DNA of 64,000 nt from Clostridia bacterium (GTDB lineage Bacteria > Bacillota > Clostridia > Oscillospirales > CAG-382): NCBI GenBank assembly GCA_017429165.1, contig JAFRPL010000023.1:1-64000 (forward strand). Reading direction: 5' to 3'. Shown here piece by piece: positions 25,368 to 34,603 of the stretch. Under the pieces are notes generated by a model. That model was not told the origin of the DNA. It saw only the letters and a list, made by a program, of their open reading frames with translations, and did no database searches. A program made the position numbers and the translations under genes. Position 1 is the stretch's first letter. Each line of letters begins with the position of its first letter.

Positions 25368-26753
25368 TCAAGGTCTTATTATTTTTGCTTCCAGATTCGC
25401 CGGATGCGCGGCGGTTATATACGCGTCGGCGAACGTGCCGGCGGGGATATCGGTATCCGTCGCCACGAGCGTGCCGCCTTCGCTGCGGGCGGTCTTTTTG
25501 CCTTCCGAAAGCACGCGCAGCACTTTGCCCGTGTGCCTTCCGTTGCGTTCGAGCGTTATGCCGAGCTGAAGCGCCGAAAGTTTTTCGAACCGGCGGAGTT
25601 TTTCTTCGTACGGTATCTGGTCCCCGCGCGCGGCGGCGGATGTTCCCGGGCGCGGCGAATAGATAAAGGTGTAGAGCATATCGAACCTGACCTGACTGAT
25701 AAGCGAAAGCGTCTGTTCGAAATCTTCTTCCGTTTCGCCGGGGAAACCGCAGATGATATCCGAAGTCAGCGTGACGTCGGGGATCTTTTCGCGCAGGTAC
25801 GCGACTTTTTCAAGGTATGTATTCCGCGTGTAGCGGCGGTTCATCGCCTCGAGCACTTTGTCGCTGCCCGACTGCACCGGCAGATGGAAATGCTTGCAGA
25901 TATTGGGGTTTGCCGCCATGACGTCCATTAGCTCGTTTGACGCGTCCTTGGGGTGGCTGGTCATGAAGCGAAGCCGGTACTCGCCGCCGAACGACGCGCA
26001 TTTTTCGAGCAAACGCGCAAAGCTCACGCCGCCCGAATAGCTGTTGACGTTCTGCCCTAACAGAGTTATATCCTTGTAGCCGTTTTCCACAAGCTGCTTC
26101 ACTTCGGCGACCACGTCTTCGTAACGGCGGCTGCGTTCCCTGCCGCGGACGTACGGGACGATACAGTAGGTGCAGTAGTTGTTGCAGCCGTACATCACCG
26201 AGACCCACGCCTTGTATTCGCTTTCGCGCAGAGCGGGGATGTCTTCGGCGATGACGCCGAAATCGCTGTGCGGCAGCGAATTGACGAGATAAGCGCGCTT
26301 GCGCGTTTGCATTACGTTTTGTATTATCTCGGGCAGGCGATGGTTGGAATCGGTGCCCACGACCGCGTCTATATACGGGTAGGAACGCTTTATCTTTTCG
26401 GCGATACCCGTCTCCTGCGCCATACAGCCGCAGAAGAGTATTATGAGTTCGCGGTTTTGTTCCTTTAGCTTTTTGTACGCGCCGGTGCACGAAAACGTGC
26501 GCTTTTCGGCGTGTTCGCGTATGGCGCAGGTGTTGACGATTATAAGGTCGGCGTTCGCCGGATCGCCGGTCTTTTCGTAACCGCACATCAAGGCGAGTCC
26601 CAGCATCTTTTCGGTGTCGTGCTCGTTCTGCTGGCAGCCGTAAGTGCGCGCAAAGACGAGCGGGCGCCTGTTTTCACGTCTGAAACGTTCGCGTATCTCG
26701 CCCGCAACGGCTTTTTGTTTTTCTGTTTCTGTTTTGGGGACGAAAATTTCCAT
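25368..26753 (-). CDS. miaB: tRNA 2-methylthio-N6-isopentenyladenosine synthase MiaB
   Basis: 461 residues. A radical SAM methylthiotransferase that modifies A37 of tRNAs. The N-terminal cluster cysteines lie in TYGCQQNEHD, VNTCAIREHAEKR and FCGCMAQETG. The SAM-cluster motif is CNNYCTYC. A C-terminal TRAM domain follows (LRVLSEGKKTARSEG). I chose ATG 26753 (MEIFVPKTETEKQ). The in-frame ATG at 26837 would add 28 residues inside the upstream gene. The ATG overlaps the preceding TAA by one base. Confidence 0.96.
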   Translation of the reverse strand: MEIFVPKTETEKQKAVAGEIRERFRRENRRPLVFARTYGCQQNEHDTEKMLGLALMCGYEKTGDPANADLIIVNTCAIREHAEKRTFSCTGAYKKLKEQNRELIILFCGCMAQETGIAEKIKRSYPYIDAVVGTDSNHRLPEIIQNVMQTRKRAYLVNSLPHSDFGVIAEDIPALRESEYKAWVSVMYGCNNYCTYCIVPYVRGRERSRRYEDVVAEVKQLVENGYKDITLLGQNVNSYSGGVSFARLLEKCASFGGEYRLRFMTSHPKDASNELMDVMAANPNICKHFHLPVQSGSDKVLEAMNRRYTRNTYLEKVAYLREKIPDVTLTSDIICGFPGETEEDFEQTLSLISQVRFDMLYTFIYSPRPGTSAAARGDQIPYEEKLRRFEKLSALQLGITLERNGRHTGKVLRVLSEGKKTARSEGGTLVATDTDIPAGTFADAYITAAHPANLEAKIIRP

Positions 26754-27526
26754 TAAAACACCGTTTTGCAGCAAACTATATTGTTTGCGCACCATTCGCT
26801 GTAATCGCCGTCTTCTTTGTTGAGCGAGCCATAGCACACGCGCGCGCCGGAAGACGTCGCGTGTATGAAGCGGCCGTTTTCGATATGCACCGCCACGTGG
26901 CCCGGGAAGAATATGAGATCGCCCGGCTTCAGCTCTTCTTTGCTCACCGTGCGTTTGTCGGCGAACATACCGGGGTCGGCGTCGCGCCAGACGGTTATCC
27001 CCGCGGCGCGGTACGAGGTGAACGCCAGTCCGGAGCAGTCGATGCCCGCGTGGGTGCGTCCGCCCCAGCGGTACTGCACGCCCAAGAAGGTCTGCGCGGT
27101 GCGGCAGACAGTCTCTCTCGCGGTCTCTTCGTCTTTGAACACGGGGATCTCGCCCAGCTGCTCGGCGCGGACCCAGAACATACGCTTATCCGGCAGCACT
27201 ATCATAGCGTAGCGCGGATATTCGCGCGGGTAGCCGGCGTCGACCAGCGAGCCGAACGGCAGCGTCAGTTCGGGCGCGTAACAGTTCACGGGCTCGCGCA
27301 CAAGATCCGCCCACATCGCAGTAACGACGCGGTTCGGTTCGGCGAGTTTTTCGGCGAGTTCGCTTTCCCGTACATACCCTTCGTAGCCGTACGACGTGCG
27401 CACGCGGCAGAAGCCCGCAAGGGAATCGAGTATTTCGCATTCGGTGCCGTAAACGGCGTCGTCGGTGTGTTCGCTGCGCGCATCCGGATATCGGAAAACC
27501 GTCGCGCATGGTACGCTGATTATCAT
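26753..27526 (-). CDS. NlpC/P60 family peptidase with SH3-like domains
   Basis: 257 residues. The N-terminal half has SH3-type strands (CEILDSLAGFCRVRTSYGYEGYV). The C-terminal C40 domain has the nucleophile Cys in HAGIDCSGLAF, then FFPGHVAVHIENG and RFIHATSS supplying the two histidines. The family cleaves peptidoglycan stem peptides, typically gamma-D-Glu to diamino acid bonds. No signal peptide is visible, so it may recycle muropeptides in the cytosol. It overlaps malic enzyme by 4 bases and miaB by 1. Confidence 0.88.
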   Translation of the reverse strand: MIISVPCATVFRYPDARSEHTDDAVYGTECEILDSLAGFCRVRTSYGYEGYVRESELAEKLAEPNRVVTAMWADLVREPVNCYAPELTLPFGSLVDAGYPREYPRYAMIVLPDKRMFWVRAEQLGEIPVFKDEETARETVCRTAQTFLGVQYRWGGRTHAGIDCSGLAFTSYRAAGITVWRDADPGMFADKRTVSKEELKPGDLIFFPGHVAVHIENGRFIHATSSGARVCYGSLNKEDGDYSEWCANNIVCCKTVF

Positions 27527-28695
27527 TGCTGTTCCTCACGTTCTTTCATCGCCTGATCGTACACGGCTTTCGCCACCGCGGGGCAGACGCGCGGATCGAA
27601 GGCGTTGGGGATAATGTATTCCGCGCTGAGTTCCTCGTCCGAAACGAGCCCGGCGAGCGCGAACGCGGCGGCGGTCTTCATGCCTTCGGTGATCTGGCTC
27701 GCGCGCGCGTCGAGCGCTCCGCGGAATATGCCGGGGAACGCCAGCACGTTGTTTATCTGGTTGGGAAAATCGCTCCTGCCCGTGCCGACCACGGCGGCGC
27801 CCGCCTCTTTGGCTTTGTCGGGCATTATCTCGGGCGTGGGGTTCGCCATGGCGAAGACTATGGGGTCTTTCGCCATAGACCGTATCATTTCTTCGTTTAT
27901 AAGGTTGCCGACCGAAACGCCTATGACGACGTCCTTGCCGACCATCGCGTCTTTGAGATATCCGCGCACGCCGGACTTGTTGGTACCGACGACGGTCTGC
28001 TTCTGAGCGTCGGTCATATCCTCGCGGCCCTCGTAGAGCACGCCGTTCTTATCGCAGAACGTGATATCGGTGACGCCGATATTCCTGAGCATTTTGCCGA
28101 TGGCGGTGCCGGCGGCTCCGGTGCCGTTGATGACCACGGAAATTTCTTCTATCTTTTTGCCCGTGACCTTGCAGGCGTTGATGACCGAAGCCGAAACTAT
28201 TACGGCGGTGCCGTGCTGGTCGTCGTGGAAAACGGGGATGTCGCAGCACGCTTTCAGACGGTCTTCCACCTCAAAGCAGCGGGGCGCCGAGATGTCTTCC
28301 AGATTCACGCCGCCGAACGAGCCGCAGAGGAGGCGAACGGTGTTGACTATCTCGTCCACGTCGTTGGAGCGGATGCACAGCGGTATGGCGTCGATATCGG
28401 CGAACTCTTTGAAAAGCAGGCACTTGCCCTCCATAACGGGCATACCGGCTTCGGGCCCTATGTTGCCCAGTCCCAGCACGGCGCTGCCGTCGGTGATGAC
28501 CGCCACGGTGTTCCAGCGGCGGGTGAGTTCGTACGATTTGGAAATATCTTTTTGAATAACCAGGCAGGGTTCGGCGACCCCGGGCGTGTACGCCAGCGAA
28601 AGCTCCTTGCGGCTTTTTGCGTGGGTGCGCGCGGCGATCTCGATCTTTCCTTTCCATTCGTAATGCTTGGCAAGCGATTCTTCGCGAATGTCCAT
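27523..28695 (-). CDS. NAD(P)-dependent malic enzyme
   Basis: 390 residues, the short bacterial form without a phosphotransacetylase domain. It oxidatively decarboxylates malate to pyruvate. Motifs are SLAYTPGVAEPC (catalytic Tyr region), VFHDDQHGTAVIV and the dinucleotide-binding INGTGAAGTAIG. The start at 28695 gives MDIREESLAKHYEWKGKIE with AAGGAAGG upstream, whereas in-frame codons further upstream lack a site. It leads the 11-kb minus-strand operon. A weak TTGACC element stands at 28743-28748. Confidence 0.93.
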   Translation of the reverse strand: MDIREESLAKHYEWKGKIEIAARTHAKSRKELSLAYTPGVAEPCLVIQKDISKSYELTRRWNTVAVITDGSAVLGLGNIGPEAGMPVMEGKCLLFKEFADIDAIPLCIRSNDVDEIVNTVRLLCGSFGGVNLEDISAPRCFEVEDRLKACCDIPVFHDDQHGTAVIVSASVINACKVTGKKIEEISVVINGTGAAGTAIGKMLRNIGVTDITFCDKNGVLYEGREDMTDAQKQTVVGTNKSGVRGYLKDAMVGKDVVIGVSVGNLINEEMIRSMAKDPIVFAMANPTPEIMPDKAKEAGAAVVGTGRSDFPNQINNVLAFPGIFRGALDARASQITEGMKTAAAFALAGLVSDEELSAEYIIPNAFDPRVCPAVAKAVYDQAMKEREEQQ

Positions 28696-28764
28696 TTTGT
28701 TTTTTCCTTCCTTTATTTGCATTGAATTTATGTTCGGCGCAAGGTCAATAATAAACGTGTGAAC

Positions 28765-28780
28765 GGAGTGATGCTTTACG
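28765..28780 (+). promoter_or_regulatory. Ribosome site followed by ACG at the expected start position
   Basis: GGAG (28765-28768) is followed after 9 bases by ACG (28778-28780), exactly where the deacetylase signal peptide should begin. An ATG at 28771 is in another frame and reaches a stop after four codons. Confidence 0.6.
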
Positions 28781-30184
28781 CGTAAATTTTTATTCAGGCT
28801 CGCCGGCGCGGCGGCGGCGATAGCGATGCTCATAAGCGCATCGAAATCGCAAAACGGCGAATACAGCTGGTTTTTCAAACCGGCGGGGCACGAACAGCCG
28901 GTGTGTTTCGGCGGCGACGGGCTGCCCGGCGAATACGGCGCGCTGTATCTCGGGGACCCGGATGAAAAAGTGGTCTATCTGACCTTTGACGCCGGGTACG
29001 ACAACGGAAACGTGGCGCGCACGGTGGAGATACTGCACGAAAACGAAGTTACGGGCGCGTTTTTCATACTGCCGGAAATGGCGCGCTCGCACGCGGACGT
29101 GCTTTTGAAAATGGCGGAATACGGCGACCTGATATGCAACCATTCGACGACGCACCGCAACATGGCGAAAATAGCCGATTACGAAACGTTTGCCCAAGAA
29201 CTGCGCGGCTGCGAGGAGGCGCTCGAAAAGTATACCGGACTTAAAATGGCTGAATATTTCCGCCCGCCGGAGGGCGCTTTCAGCAAAAAGACGCTGGAGT
29301 TCTGCCGCCGCGCGGGATACGCGCCGGTGTTCTGGTCGTTTGCCTACGCCGACTGGGACAATGCCGCCCAGAAAGACGCCGAATGGGCGTATAACAAGAT
29401 ACTCGACAACCTGCACAACGGAATGGTGATGCTGCTGCACCCCACGTCCGCGACCAACGCGGCGATACTCGACCGCGTGATAAAAGCGATAAAATCTCAA
29501 GGCTACCGTTTCGGGACTCTGGACGAGCTGGCGTTTTACGCAAAGACGGGCTTTTCGTTTGCGTCCGCGCAAAGCGGGAACGCGCTGAGCCGCAACCCCG
29601 GCCGCGCCGACTGCGTGGCGCTGACGTTCGACGACGGTCCGCATCCCGAATACACGCCGCAGATACTGGATATCCTTAAAAAATACGGCGTAAAGGCGAC
29701 GTTTTTCGTAATAGGCAAAAACGCCGAAGCGCACCCGGAACTTGTGGAACGCATAATAGCCGAAGGGCACGAGATAGGAAACCACACGTATTCGCACCCG
29801 TACCTTAAAAACTGCGGCGCGGAGGGATACGTAAAAGACGCGCAAAAGCTGCAGGATCTATTGACAGAGCGGTTCGGCGTGACGCCGGCGTTCTTCCGTC
29901 CGCCCGGAGGCGGATACCGCGAAGACGTCGCGCGCGGGATCGAAGGATTGGGGCTTAAATACGTCCTGTGGGCGTGGCACACCGACGCGCGCGACTGGGC
30001 GTCGCCCCCGGCGGCGAGCGTGGCTAAGGCGGTGCTTTCGACAGTCGAAGGCGGCGACGTGGTGCTGCTGCACGATTACGTAGCCGGCAAAAGTCCCACG
30101 CCCGAAGCGCTTGAACGGATAATCCCCGAACTTATTGCGCGGGGGTACGAGCTTGTGACTTTGAGCGGACTTTTTTGCGGATGA
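28778..30184 (+). CDS. Secreted protein with two polysaccharide deacetylase domains
   Basis: About 468 residues if read from ACG 28778; the first ATG is at 28826 (452 residues). From ACG it would begin (M)RKFLFRLAGAAAAIAMLIS, a good signal peptide or membrane anchor, which the ATG start would cut away. Two NodB domains follow. The first has VYLTFDAGYDNGNVA and CNHSTTHRNMA and resembles spore cortex PdaA. The second has ALTFDDGPHPEYTP and GNHTYSHPYL and resembles ordinary peptidoglycan or chitin deacetylases. Both keep the Asp-Asp/Asp-Ala and His pair, the first with Ala in place of the second Asp. It overlaps the convergent membrane protein gene by 53 bases. Confidence 0.85.
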   Translation, partial: TRKFLFRLAGAAAAIAMLISASKSQNGEYSWFFKPAGHEQPVCFGGDGLPGEYGALYLGDPDEKVVYLTFDAGYDNGNVARTVEILHENEVTGAFFILPEMARSHADVLLKMAEYGDLICNHSTTHRNMAKIADYETFAQELRGCEEALEKYTGLKMAEYFRPPEGAFSKKTLEFCRRAGYAPVFWSFAYADWDNAAQKDAEWAYNKILDNLHNGMVMLLHPTSATNAAILDRVIKAIKSQGYRFGTLDELAFYAKTGFSFASAQSGNALSRNPGRADCVALTFDDGPHPEYTPQILDILKKYGVKATFFVIGKNAEAHPELVERIIAEGHEIGNHTYSHPYLKNCGAEGYVKDAQKLQDLLTERFGVTPAFFRPPGGGYREDVARGIEGLGLKYVLWAWHTDARDWASPPAASVAKAVLSTVEGGDVVLLHDYVAGKSPTPEALERIIPELIARGYELVTLSGLFCG

Positions 30185-31967
30185 ACACTCCCGCCGCCGC
30201 GAGCAGCGTGAACAGCGAGACGAGTTTGGATATCTTCTGCGCGACGGTGCCTTCGTAACGCACGGTCACCGTGCCGCTCTGGGTGTTGCCCAGATATACG
30301 CGCAGCGCGCTTCCGTAAGACGCGGAAAAGGTCTTGCCGTCGATCTTGACGTCGCCCCTGAGCAGGCCGTCGCCGGTCTTTAACACGGTGCCGTCCAGAT
30401 ACGCGGCGTAGCCTTTGTAATTTATAAGCGGAAGGTCAATATACGTCTGGGCGGAAGTGTTGCCCGAAAACGTCACTTCCATACCGCCGTAAGTGCGTTT
30501 TATCTTTATGTGCGCCGATTCCAGCGTGTTGGAAGTCGCGGTCTTTGTCTTTTGCGAAAACAGCGATTTGAGCCCGGTGACGAGTTCGGAATACGTTCCG
30601 TCGTCGCCCGCGGAATTGCGCACGTACGTATTTTCGTTCATTATCAGGTATTCCCCGGCGCCCACGCTGGAACGTCCCGCGGCGACGGTCTTTTCTTCGC
30701 TCGCGTTTTTGAACATCTTACCGTAATACGAGCCGGAGGCGGCGAAGAACGAAAACAGCGAGCACAGCGCCACGACGAGCGCGCACACCGACGCGAGTTT
30801 TCCGTTTTGTATGCTCTTTACGGTCAACCCCGCGAAGATCGCGAAAAACAGGGTGGCGAAAACCATGAGCCGCCACGGGAACTGCATAGTCCCGGCTGCG
30901 GACTGCAGCGTCTTCCACGGGAAGAGGTCGCTCACCGCAAACAGCATAAGCAGGCCGAACCCCAAAAACGCCGCCGCGGCGCGCGGGATGCGTTTGTTTT
31001 TATACCACGACACGCCGAAGAACACCGCCGCCGCCACGGGGAAAAGCCCTATGCCGTTGGGGATCCAGGCGTTGATGCGGTCGGTGCCCATGCAGAAATC
31101 CGAAAATACAACGCTCCACGGCATGGCGCGGCGCGCGAGTGTTCCCCAGCGGACCGCGGAAACGCCGTTGGTGGCGATATATTCGCCGTTCGCCAGCTGT
31201 TCCAGCATCGGGAACAGGAAGAACGCCGAAACGCACAGAAACAGTCCGACCGATTTTATCAGCGCGAGTAAGCGCTGTTTTTCTTTGAATATGCGCACGC
31301 ACATAAACAGCGCGGCGACGAACATCAGGATCACAGCCACGAACGCCGTGAGCACGTGGCTGACGATACAGCCGGCGAGCCCCAGCGGCAGGACGTACCA
31401 GTATTTACAATCTTCGCTGACTATGTTGTAAAATCCGTAAAATATCAGCGGCAGGAACACGAACGCCTGAAACTCGCCGAGCGCGACGCGTATGGCCATG
31501 TCGGTGAAAAAGTACCCCGAAAATACGTAGCACACCGAAGCGAGCAGCGCCGCGCGCCCGTCTTTGAACGCCTTGTTCGCGCACCAGTACGCCGATATCG
31601 CGCACGCGGCGGTTATGATCATAAAGAACAGCCGCAGCGCGGGTTCCTCTTTCATCCCCAGGCAGACCGCCGCGGCGGGGATATACAGGAACAGGTCGCC
31701 GTAAAAGGCGGGCGACGCGTAACCCGCGTCGTAGAGACCCGAAAAATAGACCTGCGAAAACCACTTGCCGTTCTGGATATTATCGGCAAGGCAGCGTATT
31801 CGCCCGATGTGATAGCTGAAATCGTGTCCGGTGGTGATGACGGAAAACATCAGCGGCACCACGCACAAGAGCAGCACGCACAGCGCGAGGATATAGCGGT
31901 ATCTATTGGTTTTTATGTGGTTTTTTACACTCAGGACGTCGCCTTTGAGTTCGTCGAGCAGAGTCAT
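30132..31967 (-). CDS. Large multispanning membrane protein (YfhO/GT-C-like)
   Basis: 611 residues with about 11 to 12 membrane helices (for example YILALCVLLLCVVPLMFSV, LLASVCYVFSGYFF) and an extracellular C-terminal beta domain (residues about 430-570) before a final helix. The motif GHDFSYHIGRIRCLADNIQ after helix 1 resembles the first acidic loop of GT-C glycosyltransferases and YfhO-type proteins. Such proteins glycosylate lipids or wall polymers with polyprenyl-linked sugars. The substrate is unknown. It follows rnfB by 7 bases, so it is probably on the Rnf transcript, although a functional link is not evident. Confidence 0.78.
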   Translation of the reverse strand: MTLLDELKGDVLSVKNHIKTNRYRYILALCVLLLCVVPLMFSVITTGHDFSYHIGRIRCLADNIQNGKWFSQVYFSGLYDAGYASPAFYGDLFLYIPAAAVCLGMKEEPALRLFFMIITAACAISAYWCANKAFKDGRAALLASVCYVFSGYFFTDMAIRVALGEFQAFVFLPLIFYGFYNIVSEDCKYWYVLPLGLAGCIVSHVLTAFVAVILMFVAALFMCVRIFKEKQRLLALIKSVGLFLCVSAFFLFPMLEQLANGEYIATNGVSAVRWGTLARRAMPWSVVFSDFCMGTDRINAWIPNGIGLFPVAAAVFFGVSWYKNKRIPRAAAAFLGFGLLMLFAVSDLFPWKTLQSAAGTMQFPWRLMVFATLFFAIFAGLTVKSIQNGKLASVCALVVALCSLFSFFAASGSYYGKMFKNASEEKTVAAGRSSVGAGEYLIMNENTYVRNSAGDDGTYSELVTGLKSLFSQKTKTATSNTLESAHIKIKRTYGGMEVTFSGNTSAQTYIDLPLINYKGYAAYLDGTVLKTGDGLLRGDVKIDGKTFSASYGSALRVYLGNTQSGTVTVRYEGTVAQKISKLVSLFTLLAAAGVFIRKKVRSKSQARTPAQ

Positions 31968-31974
31968 ACGGCAC

Positions 31975-32760
31975 CTATATCCTTATCGCGCCCACCGGGC
32001 AGGCCGGGACGCATTTTCCGCAGCCGATACATTTTTCAATATCTATCTGCGCATGGTTGTCGAGCAGCGTTATCGCGCCGTTTTCGCAGGTGCGCACGCA
32101 TTTTCCGCAGCCGATACATCCCGCCGAGCAGACGGCGCGCGTTTCGCCGCCCTTGTCGGCGTTGCGGCAGGCGACGTGCGCGTAATTGCCCGCGTAAACG
32201 AGCGTTATGAGTTTTTTGGGGCAGGCGGCGGCGCACATGCCGCAGCCCACGCATTTGGAACAATCCACAACGGCGACCCCGTTCTGCACGGAAATCGCGC
32301 CGTATTTGCACGCCTCCACGCAGTCGCCGAGCCCGGCGCAGCCGTAGGCGCATTCCTTTTCGCCTTTACAAAGCAGATTGGCGGCGTAGCAGGTGGGAAC
32401 GCCGTGATATTCGACGTGCCGTTTTGCGTGCCCGCAGTCACCCGCGCACTGTACGAAAGCGACCTTTTTGCGCGTTTCGCCGGCGTCGACGCCCAGCACT
32501 GCGGCGATCTTTTTCACTCCGGCTTCGCCGCCGACGGGGCAGAGCGTTATCTTAACCTTGCCGGTGGCGAGGGCGCGCGCGTAATCGGCGCAGCCCGCGA
32601 ACGAGCACGCGCCGCAGTTGGCGCCGGGAAGTATTTCAAGCAGTTTTTGCTCTTTTTCGTTTTGTTTGACCGAAAACACAATAGAAGCTATGCCGAGCAG
32701 GATCCCCGCGGCAAGTCCTATGCCCGCGACTACGACGGCGGCTATAACTATACCGTTCAC
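31975..32760 (-). CDS. rnfB: Rnf complex subunit B, polyferredoxin
   Basis: 261 residues. One N-terminal helix anchors the protein. A CxxC-type cluster (GANCGACSFAGC) then precedes several ferredoxin motifs (CSKCVGCGMCAAAC, CIGCGKCVRTC, CIGCGKCVPACPVG). It receives electrons from reduced ferredoxin and passes them into the membrane complex. The order here is C-D-G-E-A-B, as in other Clostridia. It is 4 bases after rnfA. Confidence 0.95.
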   Translation of the reverse strand: MNGIVIAAVVVAGIGLAAGILLGIASIVFSVKQNEKEQKLLEILPGANCGACSFAGCADYARALATGKVKITLCPVGGEAGVKKIAAVLGVDAGETRKKVAFVQCAGDCGHAKRHVEYHGVPTCYAANLLCKGEKECAYGCAGLGDCVEACKYGAISVQNGVAVVDCSKCVGCGMCAAACPKKLITLVYAGNYAHVACRNADKGGETRAVCSAGCIGCGKCVRTCENGAITLLDNHAQIDIEKCIGCGKCVPACPVGAIRI

Positions 32761-32764
32761 AGCA

Positions 32765-33394
32765 TTACACCCCCAGCAGATTTTCGACCATGCCGCCGAA
32801 CCCCAGGAACGAAAGCGCGAGGATGGAAGCGGCGATGAGCGTTATGGGCATGCCCTTGAGGAATTCGGGCACGTCGCTGTTTTCCATTTTTTGTCTGACG
32901 CCCGAAAACAGCACCATGGCGACCATATATCCGGCGCCCGAACCCAGCGCGTTGACGAGCGCCGAGCCGAAACCGTAGGTGTTGCCGTAGATGACAGTCC
33001 CCGTTCTGCCGGCGCAAAGCACCGTGACGGCGAGCACCGCGCAGTTGGTGGTGATGAGCGGCAGGTAAACGCCCAGCGCGCGGTAAAGCGCGGGGACGTA
33101 TTTTTTGAGTATTGCCTCGACCAGCTGCACCAGCGCGGCTATTACGAGTATGAAGACTATGGTCTGCAGGTATTCGAGCCCGAACTTTTCGAGCACGAAA
33201 TGCTGTATGGGCCAGGTGACCGCGACCGCCATCGTCATAACGAACGTGACGGCGAGCGACATCCCCACCGCGGTGCCGGTCTTTTTGGAAACGCCTAAGA
33301 ACGGGCATATGCCTATGGACTGCGCCAGCACGTAGTTTTCGGTGAGTATGGAAGAAAGCACTATGGCGAGCAGCGAAACGACGGGAGATATCAT
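32765..33394 (-). CDS. rnfA: Rnf complex subunit A
   Basis: 209 residues with six membrane helices, beginning MISPVVSLLAIVLSSILTENYVL. Conserved helix-end cysteines are in SIGICPFLG and TTNCAVL, which in RnfA/E place an iron centre in the membrane. I chose ATG 33394, preceded by AAGGAGG. It overlaps rnfE by 4 bases (ATGA). Upstream in-frame codons encode an arginine run and lie inside rnfE. Confidence 0.94.
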   Translation of the reverse strand: MISPVVSLLAIVLSSILTENYVLAQSIGICPFLGVSKKTGTAVGMSLAVTFVMTMAVAVTWPIQHFVLEKFGLEYLQTIVFILVIAALVQLVEAILKKYVPALYRALGVYLPLITTNCAVLAVTVLCAGRTGTVIYGNTYGFGSALVNALGSGAGYMVAMVLFSGVRQKMENSDVPEFLKGMPITLIAASILALSFLGFGGMVENLLGV

Positions 33395-34074
33395 TTGTCT
33401 TCGCCTCCTTCGCCGCATTCACGCTTGTCTTTGCTTTGGCAAAGCGAAGCCATGGGGCAGGAAGCGCAGCCCGGTTCGGGATTCTTGCGCTTTGCGATCC
33501 GGTTGACGAGCGCTATGAGTATGCCGTACACGAAGAACCCGCCCGCGGTCATTGCGAAAATGCCTATGGGTTCAACGATCTTGTCGGTGACCGATATGCC
33601 GAACAGCGTTCCGCTGCCCAGAAATTCGCGGATAATACCCATCGCCGTGATGGCGAGCGTGAATCCGCAGCCCATTCCGAGCCCGTCGAGCACCGAAGGC
33701 CATACTTTGTTTTTGGAAGCGAACATCTCCGCCCTGCCCAGGATTATGCAGTTGACGACGATGAGCGGCAGGAATATGCCCAGCGATTTGTCGAGCGCCG
33801 GAACGAACGCCTTGATGAGCATCTGTATTATGGAAACGAACGAGGCGATCACGGTTATGAACGCGGGTATGCGCACCGAATCGGGAATGAACTTCTTGAG
33901 CGCCGAGATGACCGCGTTGGAGCAGACCAGCACGAGCGTGGCGGCGACACCCATCCCCAGACTGTCGAGCGCCGAAGACGAGATGGCGAGAGTGGGGCAT
34001 GTGCCCAGAAGCAGTACCAGCGTGGGGTTTTCCTTAATGAGCCCTTTGGTGAACTCTTTCATATTGCCCGCCAT
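33391..34074 (-). CDS. rnfE: Rnf complex subunit E
   Basis: 227 residues, six membrane helices, homologous to RnfA (LVLLLGTCPTLAISSSALD, IVVNCIILGRAEMFA). The C-terminal tail carries CASCPMASLCQ and CGE, extra cysteines after the last helix that I do not expect in every RnfE. Part of the Na+/H+ translocating core. It follows rnfG by 1 base. Confidence 0.94.
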   Translation of the reverse strand: MAGNMKEFTKGLIKENPTLVLLLGTCPTLAISSSALDSLGMGVAATLVLVCSNAVISALKKFIPDSVRIPAFITVIASFVSIIQMLIKAFVPALDKSLGIFLPLIVVNCIILGRAEMFASKNKVWPSVLDGLGMGCGFTLAITAMGIIREFLGSGTLFGISVTDKIVEPIGIFAMTAGGFFVYGILIALVNRIAKRKNPEPGCASCPMASLCQSKDKRECGEGGEDK

Positions 34075-34075
34075 A

Positions 34076-34603
34076 TCATTCCCCTCCTTTCAGCGCGTTG
34101 TATTTTTCGCACGCGGCGTTGACCGCCTGAGCAACGCCGTTGGTGGTGCGGGTGGCTCCGGTCCAGCCGTCGATGTTTTTGCCCTTGACGAACGTCTGCA
34201 CCGGTTTGCCCGTGTATTCGTCCGTGAAATCGTTCTTTATCGCTTTTCCGCCGTAGGACGACGTTTCGGAATGCGAAAGCACCTTGACTCCGGTTATCAC
34301 GCCGTCGACGTCGATACCCGTCATAACTGATATCGTTCCGCCGTAGCCCTTGCCTTCGGTGACGAAGACGTAACCGGCGACGTTATTGTTTGCGTCGTAC
34401 GCGAGCGCGTAGCCGTCTTTTTTTTCGAACCGTTCGGCAGCGGGGCACACGACCGTGCGCTGCCGTATCTCTTCCTGCTTAGCCGCGTCGGCTATCTTCT
34501 GGTGCGTGAGCTCGTCGGTGAGCGCCAGGAGCAGCGCCGAGACCAGGCAGATGCAGAAGAGCGAGAGCGCCGGAATGAAGACTTTTTTGAATTTTCCGTT
34601 CAT
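34076..34603 (-). CDS. rnfG: Rnf complex subunit G, covalent FMN protein
   Basis: 175 residues. One N-terminal helix (VFIPALSLFCICLVSALLLAL) anchors an extracytoplasmic FMN-binding domain. The flavinylation motif DGWTGATRT matches the ApbE target pattern D-x-x-(S/T)-G-A-T, and apbE is encoded at the head of the same operon. Overlaps rnfD by 4 bases. Confidence 0.95.
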   Translation of the reverse strand: MNGKFKKVFIPALSLFCICLVSALLLALTDELTHQKIADAAKQEEIRQRTVVCPAAERFEKKDGYALAYDANNNVAGYVFVTEGKGYGGTISVMTGIDVDGVITGVKVLSHSETSSYGGKAIKNDFTDEYTGKPVQTFVKGKNIDGWTGATRTTNGVAQAVNAACEKYNALKGGE

